Below the pieces are notes generated by a model. That model saw only the letters and a list, made by a program, of their open reading frames with translations, ran no database searches and had not been told where the DNA came from. This document shows, one piece after another, positions 28,907 to 38,444 of a stretch of DNA of 64,000 nucleotides (positions are counted from its first letter, which is position 1; each line of letters opens with the position of its first letter). The stretch comes from Ceratothoa steindachneri. Lineage: Eukaryota; Arthropoda; Malacostraca; Isopoda; Cymothoidae. A program made the position numbers and the translations under genes. The stretch covers positions 64,138,780 through 64,202,779 of the forward strand of contig OZ018321.1 in the NCBI GenBank assembly GCA_963969495.1, given 5' to 3'.

Positions 28907-31104
28907 TTGGAGACAAACTCTATATCTTCGCCTTGTAGGGAGATATATGGTGGAACAAGAATCCCTCTGCCTCGGTGGAAATACATTGCTTTGGTTTTGG
29001 TCGTGGAAAAGCTGAATCCCTTAAGTTGTGCTCTTTTAGGTACAGCATCGAATGCCAGTTGTAGCCGACGCACTGCTGATGGAAGGCGAGGTGAGGAACA
29101 TTAATCATCGACAAACAGAGTTGCCGATACACCTTCTGTAAGAGACGAAATAATATCATTGATGGCAATTATAAAACATAAGACACTTAGAACACTTCCC
29201 TGAGGAACTCCCTCTTCTTGGGGTTGCAGGTCAGAGTATGCGTCTCCAACACGTACCTTGAAGGATCAAGATGGTAAAAAACTTTAAATAAATGAAGGTA
29301 AAAGGCCTCTCATCCCCCAAACGTATAACTGCTTCAAGATGCCGTATCTCTATGTTGTGTCGTAGGCTTTCTCAATATCGAAAAATATGGCCAGGACTCG
29401 GTGCTTTAATGAGAAAGCTTTACGGACTGATCCCTCTAAACGTACTAGTAGGTCAAGGGTACTATGACCTTTGCGGAAGCCACATTAAAGTGGAGAGAAA
29501 AGGTGATTGGCTTCTAGGAACCAGTTTAGGCGCTCCAATATCATTTTTTCCAGCAACTCACTCAAACAGCTGGTGAGAGCTATAGGGCGGTAGTGATCTG
29601 CATCTAACCCTTCCCTGCCCGGTTTGACAAAGGGAAGGATGATCCCAATGCGCCATGATGACGGGTAAAAACCCTTCACCCATGTAAGGTTGTACAAATC
29701 AAGCAGGAAGAGAGTAGAGTGTGGATGTAGGTGCTGAATCATGTCGAAATGGATCTCATCAAGGCCAGGGGAAGTAGATCTGCAAAGGGACAAAGCGCTT
29801 TGCAGTTCATAGATGCTGAATAGAGCTTTATACGGAAGGTTAGATTTTGTTGCGAAGTTGAGAGAATGAGATTCTTCCTTTGATTTGTAGGATTGAAAAG
29901 CATTATCGTAACGGCTGACACTGCTGACGGCGCGGAAGTGGTCAGTAAAAGCATTGCTGACCGCCAGGCCGTCATTCTCCAAGGAACAGTCTAAGTTGAG
30001 TGTGGGGGTAGGATGATTAGCATAACGGCCCCTGATCTTATTAATCCTCTTCCAGATCTTAGCAGTAGGTGTCATAGAGGAAATCGATGAAACGTATCTG
30101 CGCCATGAATTTCGGCCAGCCTGACGAAGGGTTCTTTGGCGAAGCACACGAGCTCGGTTTTGGTCGACCTTGTTGCACAAAGTTGGGTTCTTTCGGAATT
30201 GGGCATGGGCTAACTTGTAATTTTTGATAGCTGTTGCACACGTCGAGGTCCACCAGGCCATGGTTAAGCGGCCCATTACAGGTCGCCTCAGTGGGATGGC
30301 CTGTGTTGCTGCATTGTAGATAGTCGATGTAAAGTATTCTACTGCCGCGTCCACTCCATTGAAGGTCCCCAAGGATGCATTTGTGAAGGACGCCTCTTGG
30401 AAACCTTCCCAATCTGCATGTTGTAAGTCCAACTTAAGCGGCATGGTTGTATGAAGGCTAACTTGAAGGGCCGACAAGACAATAGGGAAGTGGTCACTCC
30501 CATGGAGATCGTCAAGAATTGACCATCGAAATTCCGTGAAGCAATCAGGGGAACAAACAGACAGGTCAACACAGCTAAAAGACGCCGTCTGAACATGATA
30601 AGAGGTAAAATCGCCAGTATTTAAAACACAAATAAGGTCAGATAATAAAAGAGACTCTAAAACACTGCCTTTTGCATTTCGAGTGATGTCACCCCAGTAT
30701 TGGTGACGGGCGTTAAAACCTTCAAGTAATAAGAATGGGGAGGGCAACTGGTCTAGTAGTTCTAAAAGGTCGGATCTTGACAATGATAAACAAGGGGGTA
30801 GGTAAATAGAGCAAACAGTAAAAAGCTTAGTTAGAAAAACTCTCACAGCAACAGCTTGGAGGGTAGTATGTAGGGATATGAGAGAAACATGGTAGGATGA
30901 AGATACCATGATTGACACCCCTCCATGAGAGGGGCTTCCAGCAGGAGCAATAGAGTTGAAAGTTTGAAAACCGGGTACCGGCGGAAAGGGCCGTATACCC
31001 AGTTTATTCTCCTGGAGAAAAATAACAAGAATTTTGAGTTCTTCCCACTTTGGAAGAACTCCTTGACAATTCCATTGTAAAATTGAAGATATTATGTGTG
31101 ACGA
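28907..31104 (-). pseudogene. ORF2 5' half of family 2 (endonuclease and RT)
   Basis: From 31104 downward: ILQWNCQGVLPKWEELK, VIFLQENKL, CSIYLPPCLSL, LLLEGFNARHQYWGD (Gly-Asp has become Glu-Gly), FSCVDLSVCS, GSDHFPIVLS, the PWW-like AWWTSTCATAIKNYKLAHAQ, linker WKRINKIRGRYANHPTP, then RT PLALTS-type motif YRPIALTSCLSELLEKM. It is continuous to about 29485. Beyond that, frames shift: FFDIEKAYDTT then a stop (motif A), EEGVPQGSVLSV (B), TLFVDD (C), FSFSTTKTKAM (D). It ends at GEDIEFVSN next to copy G's poly(A). No UAG separates EN and RT here. The catalytic loop change and frameshifts indicate a dead copy. No AUG precedes the endonuclease. Confidence 0.78.
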
Positions 31105-31348
31105 TTAAATACCACTGTGGATATCTTTTTCTCTTTTGAGGCCGATATTGTACTTGAGGTTCGTCCCAAAGAGCTTGGGAGACGGAGAGCTGATTTCGAG
31201 GAGCCTGCTTTTGCAGGGGGAGAGATCCTAGATGGAGCTGTAACTGATGTATTTTTCGTGGGTTTAGGAGAGCCGACTTCAAACAGGCTGTCTGCGGGCT
31301 CTAGACATTTTGAAAGTCCTCTCACACACTCCGTGGGGCAGTGACGAC
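31092..31348 (-). pseudogene. ORF1 C-terminal end of family 2
   Basis: The frame reads CRHCPTECVRGLSKCLEPAD, then a Ser/Pro/Lys tail ending STVVFNRHT and TAA. The Cys/His spacing matches the end of a zinc-knuckle region (compare CVNCGEPHPASSKQC in family 1). It is cut by the inversion junction at about 31348, so everything N-terminal is absent. It sits immediately upstream of the endonuclease frame, with about 12 nt overlap in the -1 frame. Confidence 0.6.
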
Positions 31349-32706
31349 AAACATTGTGGACATTATACACAGCCCTCGTCCAATCCAAATTGGATTATGT
31401 CTGTCAAATTTACTCATCGGCTTCCCCTTCAGCCCTTAAAATGCTGAACCCCATTCGAAACCTTGGAGTTCGCCTTTCTAGTGGAGCCTTCCGTACTTCT
31501 CCTGTAAACAGCCTTTACTGCGAGAGTGGGATACTCCCTTTGCCCTACCATAGACTTCAAATCGGCATGCGATACCTCTGCTGAGTACAGCAAGCCCCTG
31601 TATCAGAGGTCTACAGATGCCTGTATGCTGCCGAATCAACGGCGGCATATGATAAGTTGCCATCTTTACCCCGCCCTTTGAACCTTCGCATAGGAGATCA
31701 TCTCTCTAATCTGGGTGCTCCAAGGTTCCTTACTCTTCCATCTTTACTGACCCCTAGGTGGCGTGCTCCTATCCTCACAGTATGTACCAACATGTGGAAC
31801 CTGGAGAAGTCCGTCATGGACCTTCGCATCATTAAAAGCCTGTTCTTGGAGCATTTGATCTCCCACAAACAATGCTGCCCACTATACACGGATGGCTCTA
31901 AGTCGGACGGTAGCGTGGGCGCCGCAGCCATCTACCCAGTAGGAGAATTCCTAACTCTATCTTTGCCACCACCAGCATCCATTTTTACCGCTGAACTTTC
32001 AGCAATCCTTTTAGCCTTTAGACTCATCCAAATTTTACCTTTCAGTGATTTTGTCATTTTGTCCGACTCAAGGAGTGTCTTACAGTCAATTAGATCTTTT
32101 AATGCGTCCCATCCCCTGGTCACAGAAATTTTCAACTGGCTGATCCAAAATGCATCCCGATATAGAATTATTTTTTGCTGGGTCCCTGGGCATGTCGGGG
32201 TCCTGGGCATCGAGAAGGCTGATCTGCTGGCCCGCTCATCACATTCTGTGTCCCCTGAAAACTCGGCTCTGCCTTTTAGCAACTACTTTCCTTCAATAAG
32301 AAAGTATATTTTTAAACTGTGGCAGAATGAAGGGGATGACTGTTCATCATCCAAACTATACAAAATAAAAAATTCTATTCGCTCTATGCCCTCGAGTCGT
32401 CATAGAATGCAGTCGTTGGAGGTGTCCCTTTGCCGAGTTCGCATTGGCCACACGAGACTTACTCACGGCCATCTTGTTTCGGGTGATGCTCATATCAGCC
32501 CTTGCTGTCGTTTTGGTGGTGGGGAACAATCGGTTGCCCACCTTTTATTGGTTTGTAGCCATTTAACTATTCTCCGGTTGTCCTGTTTCCCGACCCTTTT
32601 AACTATTCCTCAACACACCCGTCTTCGATTCATATTGGCGGAGGAATCTTTTAACCCGTCGTTTTTAACATTTTTGTCACAAAGTGGTCTCCTCCACTTT
32701 CTATAG
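31349..32706 (+). pseudogene. ORF2 3' half of family 2 (RT thumb and RNase H)
   Basis: It starts at LYTALVQSKLDYVCQIYSSA and GVRLSSGAFRTSPVNSLYCE (RT thumb). A TGA at 31582-31584 interrupts the frame, which then continues unbroken: PRWRAPILTVCTN, PLYTDGSKSDGSVGA (RNase H Asp), SIFTAELSAILLAF (Glu), VILSDSRSVLQSI (Asp), CWVPGHVGVLGIEKADLLAR (His, Asp), LCRVRIGHTRLTHGHLVSG and an altered Cys/His end (SPCCRFGGGEQSVAHLLLVC). All RNase H catalytic residues are present. Apart from the single TGA it is well preserved. It is separated from its own 5' half by inversion. Confidence 0.82.
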
Positions 32707-32778
32707 ATGATATTTCTCGTTTCACCCTAGCGGCCATATAGAATCCAGTTGGATTGGGCAGCAACCCACTGGTAACTT

Positions 32779-32796
32779 ACCCTAAACCTTAAACCT
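32779..32796 (+). repeat. Simple-repeat 3' tail of family 2 (CCTTAAA-type)
   Basis: The element ends in ACCCTAAACCTTAAACCTT rather than poly(A), then runs straight into copy H. Short tandem tails are typical of the I clade. Confidence 0.45.
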
Positions 32797-34041
32797 TTAG
32801 CTAGTGTAATTGGTAGAGAGCCAAAGGTGACCCGTTTCTCGGGTGGGAGCCTTTTGGCAAAATCGGCGAATCCCTCCGAGGCGGCCAAGATAAGTGCTCT
32901 TCGGACACTTGATGGTACCCCGGTGAGTGTGACACCGCACTCTACCATGAACTTTGTGAAAGGAGTAGTTTATTTGAGGGAACTCGTTGACTACTCCATA
33001 GACGACATAACCTTTGAGCTGGACGACCATGGTGCGGTCAAGGTCGAACGTGTGATGAGAAAACAGGGAGGGGCCTCGAGACCCACCCCTACACTCTTCG
33101 TCACGTTCGACTGTGACAAACTTCCTGATTCGGTGCGTGCTGGTTTGTACCGCTACCGCGTGAAGGCATTTGTGCCACTGCCGCGGCGGTGCTATTACTG
33201 TCACCGCTTCGGCCATACGAATCGCTCATGTAGACGTGCAAAGTTGGGGTCACCCAAAGTATGTGTAAATTGCTCCAAGGTCGCACACGATAAGTCCAAA
33301 TCGTGTGTGGCCAAGTGTGTCAATTGCGGAAAGCAGCACCCCGCTTCTTCGAAGCAATGTGGTCCATATCTCCTTGGGAAAGAAATTCTGGCCGTTCAGG
33401 TCCAGGATCGACTCTCTTTCTGCGAGGCTAAGGACTTGGTCCTGGCGTGTCTGGCTCTGCCTGGGACGTCTTCTGCCTCAATGGTTAGAAAGACATCCTC
33501 TGCTCTTGGCCCATCCAGGCCAACTAGCACGGTTGTTTCTGCGCTCATTGTGAGCCCTTCTGCGGGTTCTACTCAACCAGGGTGCCCCCCTGGTAAAGCT
33601 GGCGGCACATCGGATCACACCCACCCCCGGCTAAAACCAGCCCCCCTCCTTCCCCCTGCGTGACGGTTTCCCGTAAGGCGAAACGGCCACGCACCTCCAC
33701 CAACTCGTTAGACTTACAGCAGGCAACACCCCTGAATTTGGTCGCCAGGCTATCTTCCGGGGTTCCTAAAGCTGTCCCCCGAAAGGAGGACAGCAACAAA
33801 GGAGCTTCGGTTTAGTGGATCAGAGACGGTGGATCCTCGAACAGAGGGTCCCCCGCCTCAGAAGCCGCAACGCCCGCCTAAGGTTTTGAGGCGGAGGGAG
33901 GAAAATACTTACATGGCAAGCCCAACCTCCCCCAATAAGTCCTCGATGGCAACAGCGGCAGGGGTTTTGCATCCGGGAAGCGTACGGCCACTCCCGTGAG
34001 GGTCTTCTGTTCGAAGAGGGCCCCGCGTCTCCTCCAAGCTA
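32797..34041 (+). pseudogene. ORF1 3' half of copy H
   Basis: Open from 32797 to 33663: LASVIGREPKVTRFSGGSLL, TLFVTFDCDKLPDSVRAG, all three knuckles (CYYCHRFGHTNRSC, CVNCSKVAHDKSKSC, CVNCGKQHPASSKQC). It then shifts frame in the Pro-rich tail, with deletions near 33815 and 33955. ORF1's stop region is at about 34041 (CTCCAAGCTAGGACTGG). Knuckles are intact, but the N-terminal half is absent. Confidence 0.75.
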
Positions 34042-36106
34042 GGACTGGAGGGCATATTCCTTCAATGGAATTGCCGTGGACTCCAGGCCAACTGAGGGAA
34101 GCTGCGGAAGCTCGTCTCGTCCTGTTCCCCTTTAGCTATTTTTCTGCATGAGACCATACTGTCCGCCCGCCCGGGGTATAAGGGTTTTGCGACCCCACGA
34201 TTACGAGATGGCGGGGCTGGGGGATGCGCGTTTTACTCCCGGTATGCTGTCTCCATTCTACCTTTCACTTTAGATACCTCCTCTCGGGCAGTGGCTGTGC
34301 AGCTGCACCTGGATAGGAGGTATACTGTTATTTCTGCGTTCTGCGTACATTCCACCGTCAACTGAATTCGACGCGGGGGACTTCCGCCGCGTCGTGGCAG
34401 AGTTGCCGAGGCCCTTTCTCTTGCTTGGAGATCTGAATGGCAGGCATCCTCTCTGGGGGGATTACTCAATGAAGCCCAAGGGACAAGTCCTTGCCGATCT
34501 GATCGAAGAGCTTGAGATAGGTGTCCTAAATGTGAATGAGTTTACGCATCACTGCCCGAGAACCGCTTCATTTTCCTTCCTTGATTTATATCTGTGCACA
34601 ACCTGATCTTGATTGAGGGGTGGTCGATGAGCTCCATAGTAGTGATCACTTTCCCATTCAAATATAATTTTCTGGGCGACTACGCCTGAGAGCCCACCTC
34701 GGTGGTGCTTGGCGAGGGCGCGGTGGCCTTCATTTCAGGAAATGACTGAATTCTCTATCTCAGTCGAGGAGTTTAGGTCGGTAGATGAGGCCGTTGAGTT
34801 CTTCTCCGGCAACCTCATCGCCGTGGGCCTGGCTACTATTCCTATAACGTTTGGCTGTTTTGCACGCCGACCACTCCCATGGTGGTCGGTCGAGTGTGAG
34901 ACGGCCCTCAAACAGAAGCGTTATGCCTACATGCGCTATAAGCGCCGCCCAAACGATTTCACTGTCGCTGAATTTCGTCTGGCTAGGGCTATGTTCCGGT
35001 ATATTTCGAAGCACGCCCGCCGCCTTTCTTGGCGGGCATACGTGTCTTCACTTAACGGGAAAGACCCCTTTAGCAGAGGTGTAGAAGCGAGTCAAAAGGT
35101 TTCGGGGCAAGTTCTCGCAGGCACCGTCTCCCGTTCTCCAGGAGAACGGGACCGCAATCTCAGACCCCGCGTCCGTGGCGGATTCCTTCGCGACCACTTC
35201 GCGCCGGGAGTATTGCGTTCGGTCCTTTTTGAGCACACTTTGCGTCACGCTGGAACCGTGCCAGAGTATACTGACGGCTGCAAGTCCTAAGAGGGGGCCA
35301 GTTTCCACGGCGTATCTCCTCTGTTTGAAGTCAGCGGGGTTCTACCATGCGCTGCGTCTGTCTTAACGGCCGAGCTGGTTGCAATATACCTCTCGGTACA
35401 GGAGATTATGCGACGTGTCCTGTTCGTAGACCGGATAGTGATTTATAGCGACTCACAAAGCACTCTGATTGACCCTGGGACGTTGGAATCTCCGCATCCC
35501 TTGGGCCGCGATATCCGTGACGCCACGGTTTTGGCGAGCCGTATGGATGTCGAGATTATCTTTTGCTGGGTTCCTTGGCATGCAGGAATTGCGGGGAATG
35601 AACTCGCTGACGAGGTCGCCAAAGAGTCCGCGAGGACTGGGCGACCAAATTAGCGTTTCGTTTTGCTCTCCCCCCCCCCCCCTCGACTATATGGCAGGAA
35701 TACGGGCAGCTCTGCCAGCTGCTTGGCAAAGGAGATGAGAGACGGTCGAAGGGATTTTAAAGTTGCGTGCTATTGCGCCGCGATTGTTTCCATGGATCTA
35801 TCTCCCAATGCCGTGACGGCTTCAGGTTGCTTTCTGTCGTCCCCGAATTGGACACGCGGGACGTACCGCCATTTGATGGAGCACTCGCCTTTCCCTTACT
35901 GTGACGACTGCGTTGTGCCCCAGATTGTTCGGCAAATTCTCGTAAAATGTCCCAGTCTGGGTGATCACCGTGCATGTTACCTGTCTCGGTATCGGGATGA
36001 GCGGGGTCGCTACCGTTTGTCCCTTGTACTCGGGACTAGGTTGTGCACACTGATTTGTGGACTTTACAACTTTTTGGAGCTGTCTGGCCTTCTTCACTTT
36101 ATTTGA
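34042..36106 (+). pseudogene. ORF2 of copy H with RT deleted
   Basis: The endonuclease is decayed but readable (FLQWNCRGLQAN, then LLLGDLNGRHPLWGD at 34420, GSDHFPIQ-like near 34635). The linker 34709-35050 retains PWWSVECETALKQKRYAYMR. After the site equivalent to the shared UAG (here CAG at 35118-35120), the frame passes PVLQENGTAISDPASVADSF and jumps at about 35190 to the RNase H leader (APGVLRSVLFEHT). The whole RT is missing, roughly 1.6 kb relative to B. RNase H motifs are eroded: YTDGCKS, VIYSDSQSTL, CWVPWHAGIAGNELADEVAK. It is informative mainly because it preserves the sense codon at the UAG site. Confidence 0.75.
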
Positions 36107-36388
36107 CCTTTCTTTGTATGTTTATTTTTGTAGGTCGTATGTTCCTGCCCCGAAGGGAGCTGGCCCTACCTCCGACGCCAGAGCATGCCTCTTTCTTGCC
36201 CCTTTTGCTTTCTCTCGTTATTTTTTCAGCCCTTGTTCTTCTTTGTCGTTGTTATTTTTTAGTTACATATTGTTATTTTTTGTTTTTTTTAATATAGCCT
36301 AGTAGTAGGTTGTGTTGTGTACGGCAATTTATGCCCAAGTAGGCAGTCGCCAGATGTGCACCTAAACAAAACAAAATAAAACATACAT

Positions 36389-37120
36389 CCTGGTTACCAG
36401 AATCTGTGACGCTATGGTTCCGAACGCACTGCGGATGTCAAGAATATTTTCTTTACTGGGCTCCTGGACATGTGGGAATTCCGGGTGGCGTGTGCTCAAA
36501 GACTCTGCAAGAAATGGGCGATCAAATCAGCGTTTCGTTGTTCATTACACTGCCTACATGCCAGGAATCAAGGCCCCAGGCTGCCTAGCAAAAGAGCTGG
36601 GAGGCTGCCGAGCAAAACCTTAAGTTGCATGCCATTGTTACGCGACTGTTCCCATGAACCAACCCTTAATGCCGTGGCGGTGCACAGGTTGCTTTCTCTC
36701 GTCTTCGAATTAGACCCACGCGTATAACACCGCCATTTCATTTTGCACTCTCCTGATCTTTCTGCGACGACTGCGTTGCCCCTCCCTTAGACTGTGGCAC
36801 ATTCTTCAAATGGCCCAGTCTGAGTCATCTCGCACGTTTCCTGTCCCGGTACCATGACAAGGGGGCGGGGGGCGCTACCTCTTATTCCTTGTACTCGGTA
36901 CGTATTTCTGAACAATTTGAGGATTATCTGACTTGTGAGAGGAAGATAACCTCCTCAGACGCCGGAGCGTACTTATTTGTCCCTGCGGGTTTTTTTTTGT
37001 TTTTTTTGGCCTCTTGGTGTTTGTTGTTTTTAAATTTAATCTATCTTTAGGCTATAAAGTAATTACAGAGACTTATGGTCCTCTAGGCACTCGCCAGATG
37101 TACGCTAAAAAGACAAAAAC
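36389..37120 (+). mobile_element. Family 1 relic I, 5'-truncated RNase H end
   Basis: It starts at CTGGTTACCAGAATCTGTGACGC, corresponding to LVREIRDA in RNase H, just after copy H's tail. Readable but broken: FSLLGSWTCGNSG (from FCWVPGHVGIAGN), ARNGRSNQRF, YMPGIKA. It ends at CACTCGCCAGATGTACGCTAAAAAG, the standard 3' end. The most diverged family 1 copy in the window. Confidence 0.65.
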
Positions 37121-38040
37121 TATACCGACTGTATTTCTTGACATCCGAAAACCCATGACATTACTCGTTACTCCTCTATTTTCGCTCCTCTGCACTTAGT
37201 GTCTGTTCCTCTTATACTCGCGTCCCGCGAGTGTGTCCAATTTGCAGACGCCAGAAACAACGTTTGAGGACAGGAAAATCTTGTTCCAGCGCAAACCACA
37301 AAGATCCCACTATAGCACCGCCTTCGATTTCTTTTGTGTCCTGAAATAGAAGAACGGATACTACCGAACAGCTAATCACCACCGACCTCTCTCTCTTATT
37401 TCCATACAATGCCTCCCTTTCAAAGTCAAGTGAACAAACGTCGAGGAAAGTCCCACATCTGTAAGTTCCTGACACTAAGCCACAACTCGAAACTCCAAAA
37501 AGTTTACTGTGACTGGAGCCTAGAAATAGTAACATTTGAAACTGAAGCAAAGTCTGATCCCCGATATATGACTGAAATAACCTAGTCCTCCAACTGGGAA
37601 AAAATAAGTCCAAATCTCTGCTCTATAAACACTGAAAGAAAAGTTGAGAAACAGGCAGAACCTAACCTCAGTGTGGTCTCAACCAAAAGGGAAAATTACA
37701 GACCCAACAGCCTCCAAATCTCTTGCCAGTAAGGTTCCAACATTCAGCAACTGAAACACCTAAATCTATCATCGAAGATGCTAAAGATATCATGAATAAA
37801 TATGGACCAAAGAAATCAACAAACCAGGCAATACCCCTCTCTCAACACATAGTAAACTCAAAAACAACACCAATTCAAGCTACAACCCGAAAGCTGGAAT
37901 ATCCTCATCCCGCACCACTAAGGATGATCGAGCTGGAGCATCTCATGTAACCAAACCAACGTTACAACGACCATAGCAACCCCCAAATACCCGAAAAAAC
38001 AGTCAAGCCTACACGAATACTGATCACCAAAAAAAACAGG
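37121..38040. other. Unassigned stretch, possibly ORF1 remains of family 3
   Basis: Contains polar, Lys/Thr/Gln-rich frames (for example 37723-37950 +), of the sort seen in ORF1 regions. It lies directly upstream of the family 3 endonuclease with a SINE in between. No diagnostic motif is seen, so the assignment is a guess. Confidence 0.25.
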
Positions 38041-38340
38041 CCTAGCAGAGCTCATGCTAGCAGAGTGGATCCGGCGTTGGCCTCTCAACGTCGCGGTACC
38101 GGGTTTGATTCCGAATCCCGGCATGAGCGGACACAAACGTCAGTGCACGTAGAGATCTGGCTACCGATTGACGCAGTGATCACCCCCATTTTCGGGTGCG
38201 TAGATCTTACACCTCTCATCTCATATACACAATCACAACACTGCTTTCTTTCCTCTCCCGCCTTCACAACACAACACACACTCTCTCTGTTCCAAGGAAT
38301 CCTGCCGATGGGTATCTATATCCACGTTGACTAACTAACA
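38041..38340 (+). repeat. tRNA-derived SINE
   Basis: TAGCAGAGTGG (A-box-like) at about 38050 and GGGTTTGATTCC (B-box, consensus GGTTCGANTCC) at about 38100 are spaced as in a tRNA gene. The head also contains GGCGTTGGCCTCTCAACG. A non-tRNA body of about 220 bp with CA/CT-rich sequence follows, ending near CACGTTGACTAACTAACAAAC. The ORF frames across it are chance. Confidence 0.65.
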
Positions 38341-38444
38341 AACAGGCCTTGCTCTCCCGGGGGCATCTAAGCTCATACTCTGCCTCAGCAGGGGCCATGC
38401 ACACTTCCACATATTTTTTTAACCACAATCAACATACCATACAG

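Larger units (their letters stand above)
28907..32796. mobile_element. Family 2 non-LTR retrotransposon with inverted 5' half
   Basis: A second I/Jockey-like element, clearly diverged from family 1 but with the same ORF order. The 5' half (ORF1 end, endonuclease, RT up to motif D) lies on the minus strand from 31348 down to 28907. The 3' half (RT thumb, RNase H, 3' UTR) lies on the plus strand from 31349 to 32796. The left edge abuts copy G's poly(A) and the right edge abuts copy H. About 45 RT codons are missing between the halves. This is the twin-priming structure known from L1. Confidence 0.8.
32797..36375 (+). mobile_element. Family 1 copy H, older subfamily, 5'-truncated and lacking RT
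   Basis: It begins mid-ORF1 (TTAGCTAGTGTAATTGG), directly after the family 2 tail. It holds the ORF1 3' half, a decayed endonuclease, then a deletion joining the EN-RT linker to RNase H, a 3' UTR with hairpins (AGCCTA-GTAG-TAGGTT at about 36295) and an A-rich tail (CCTAAACAAAACAAAATAAAAC). More diverged from B and G than they are from each other. Confidence 0.78.

Noticed and set aside
32770..32796. CCCTAAACC as telomeric repeat
   Set aside because: Arthropod telomeres are usually TTAGG; only a few irregular units occur, and they fit an element tail.
37212..37613. 133-aa minus ORF ending in QIGHTRGTRV
   Set aside because: The LxIGHTR end resembles the RNase H C-terminal motif, but nothing else in the frame matches and the similarity is too short.
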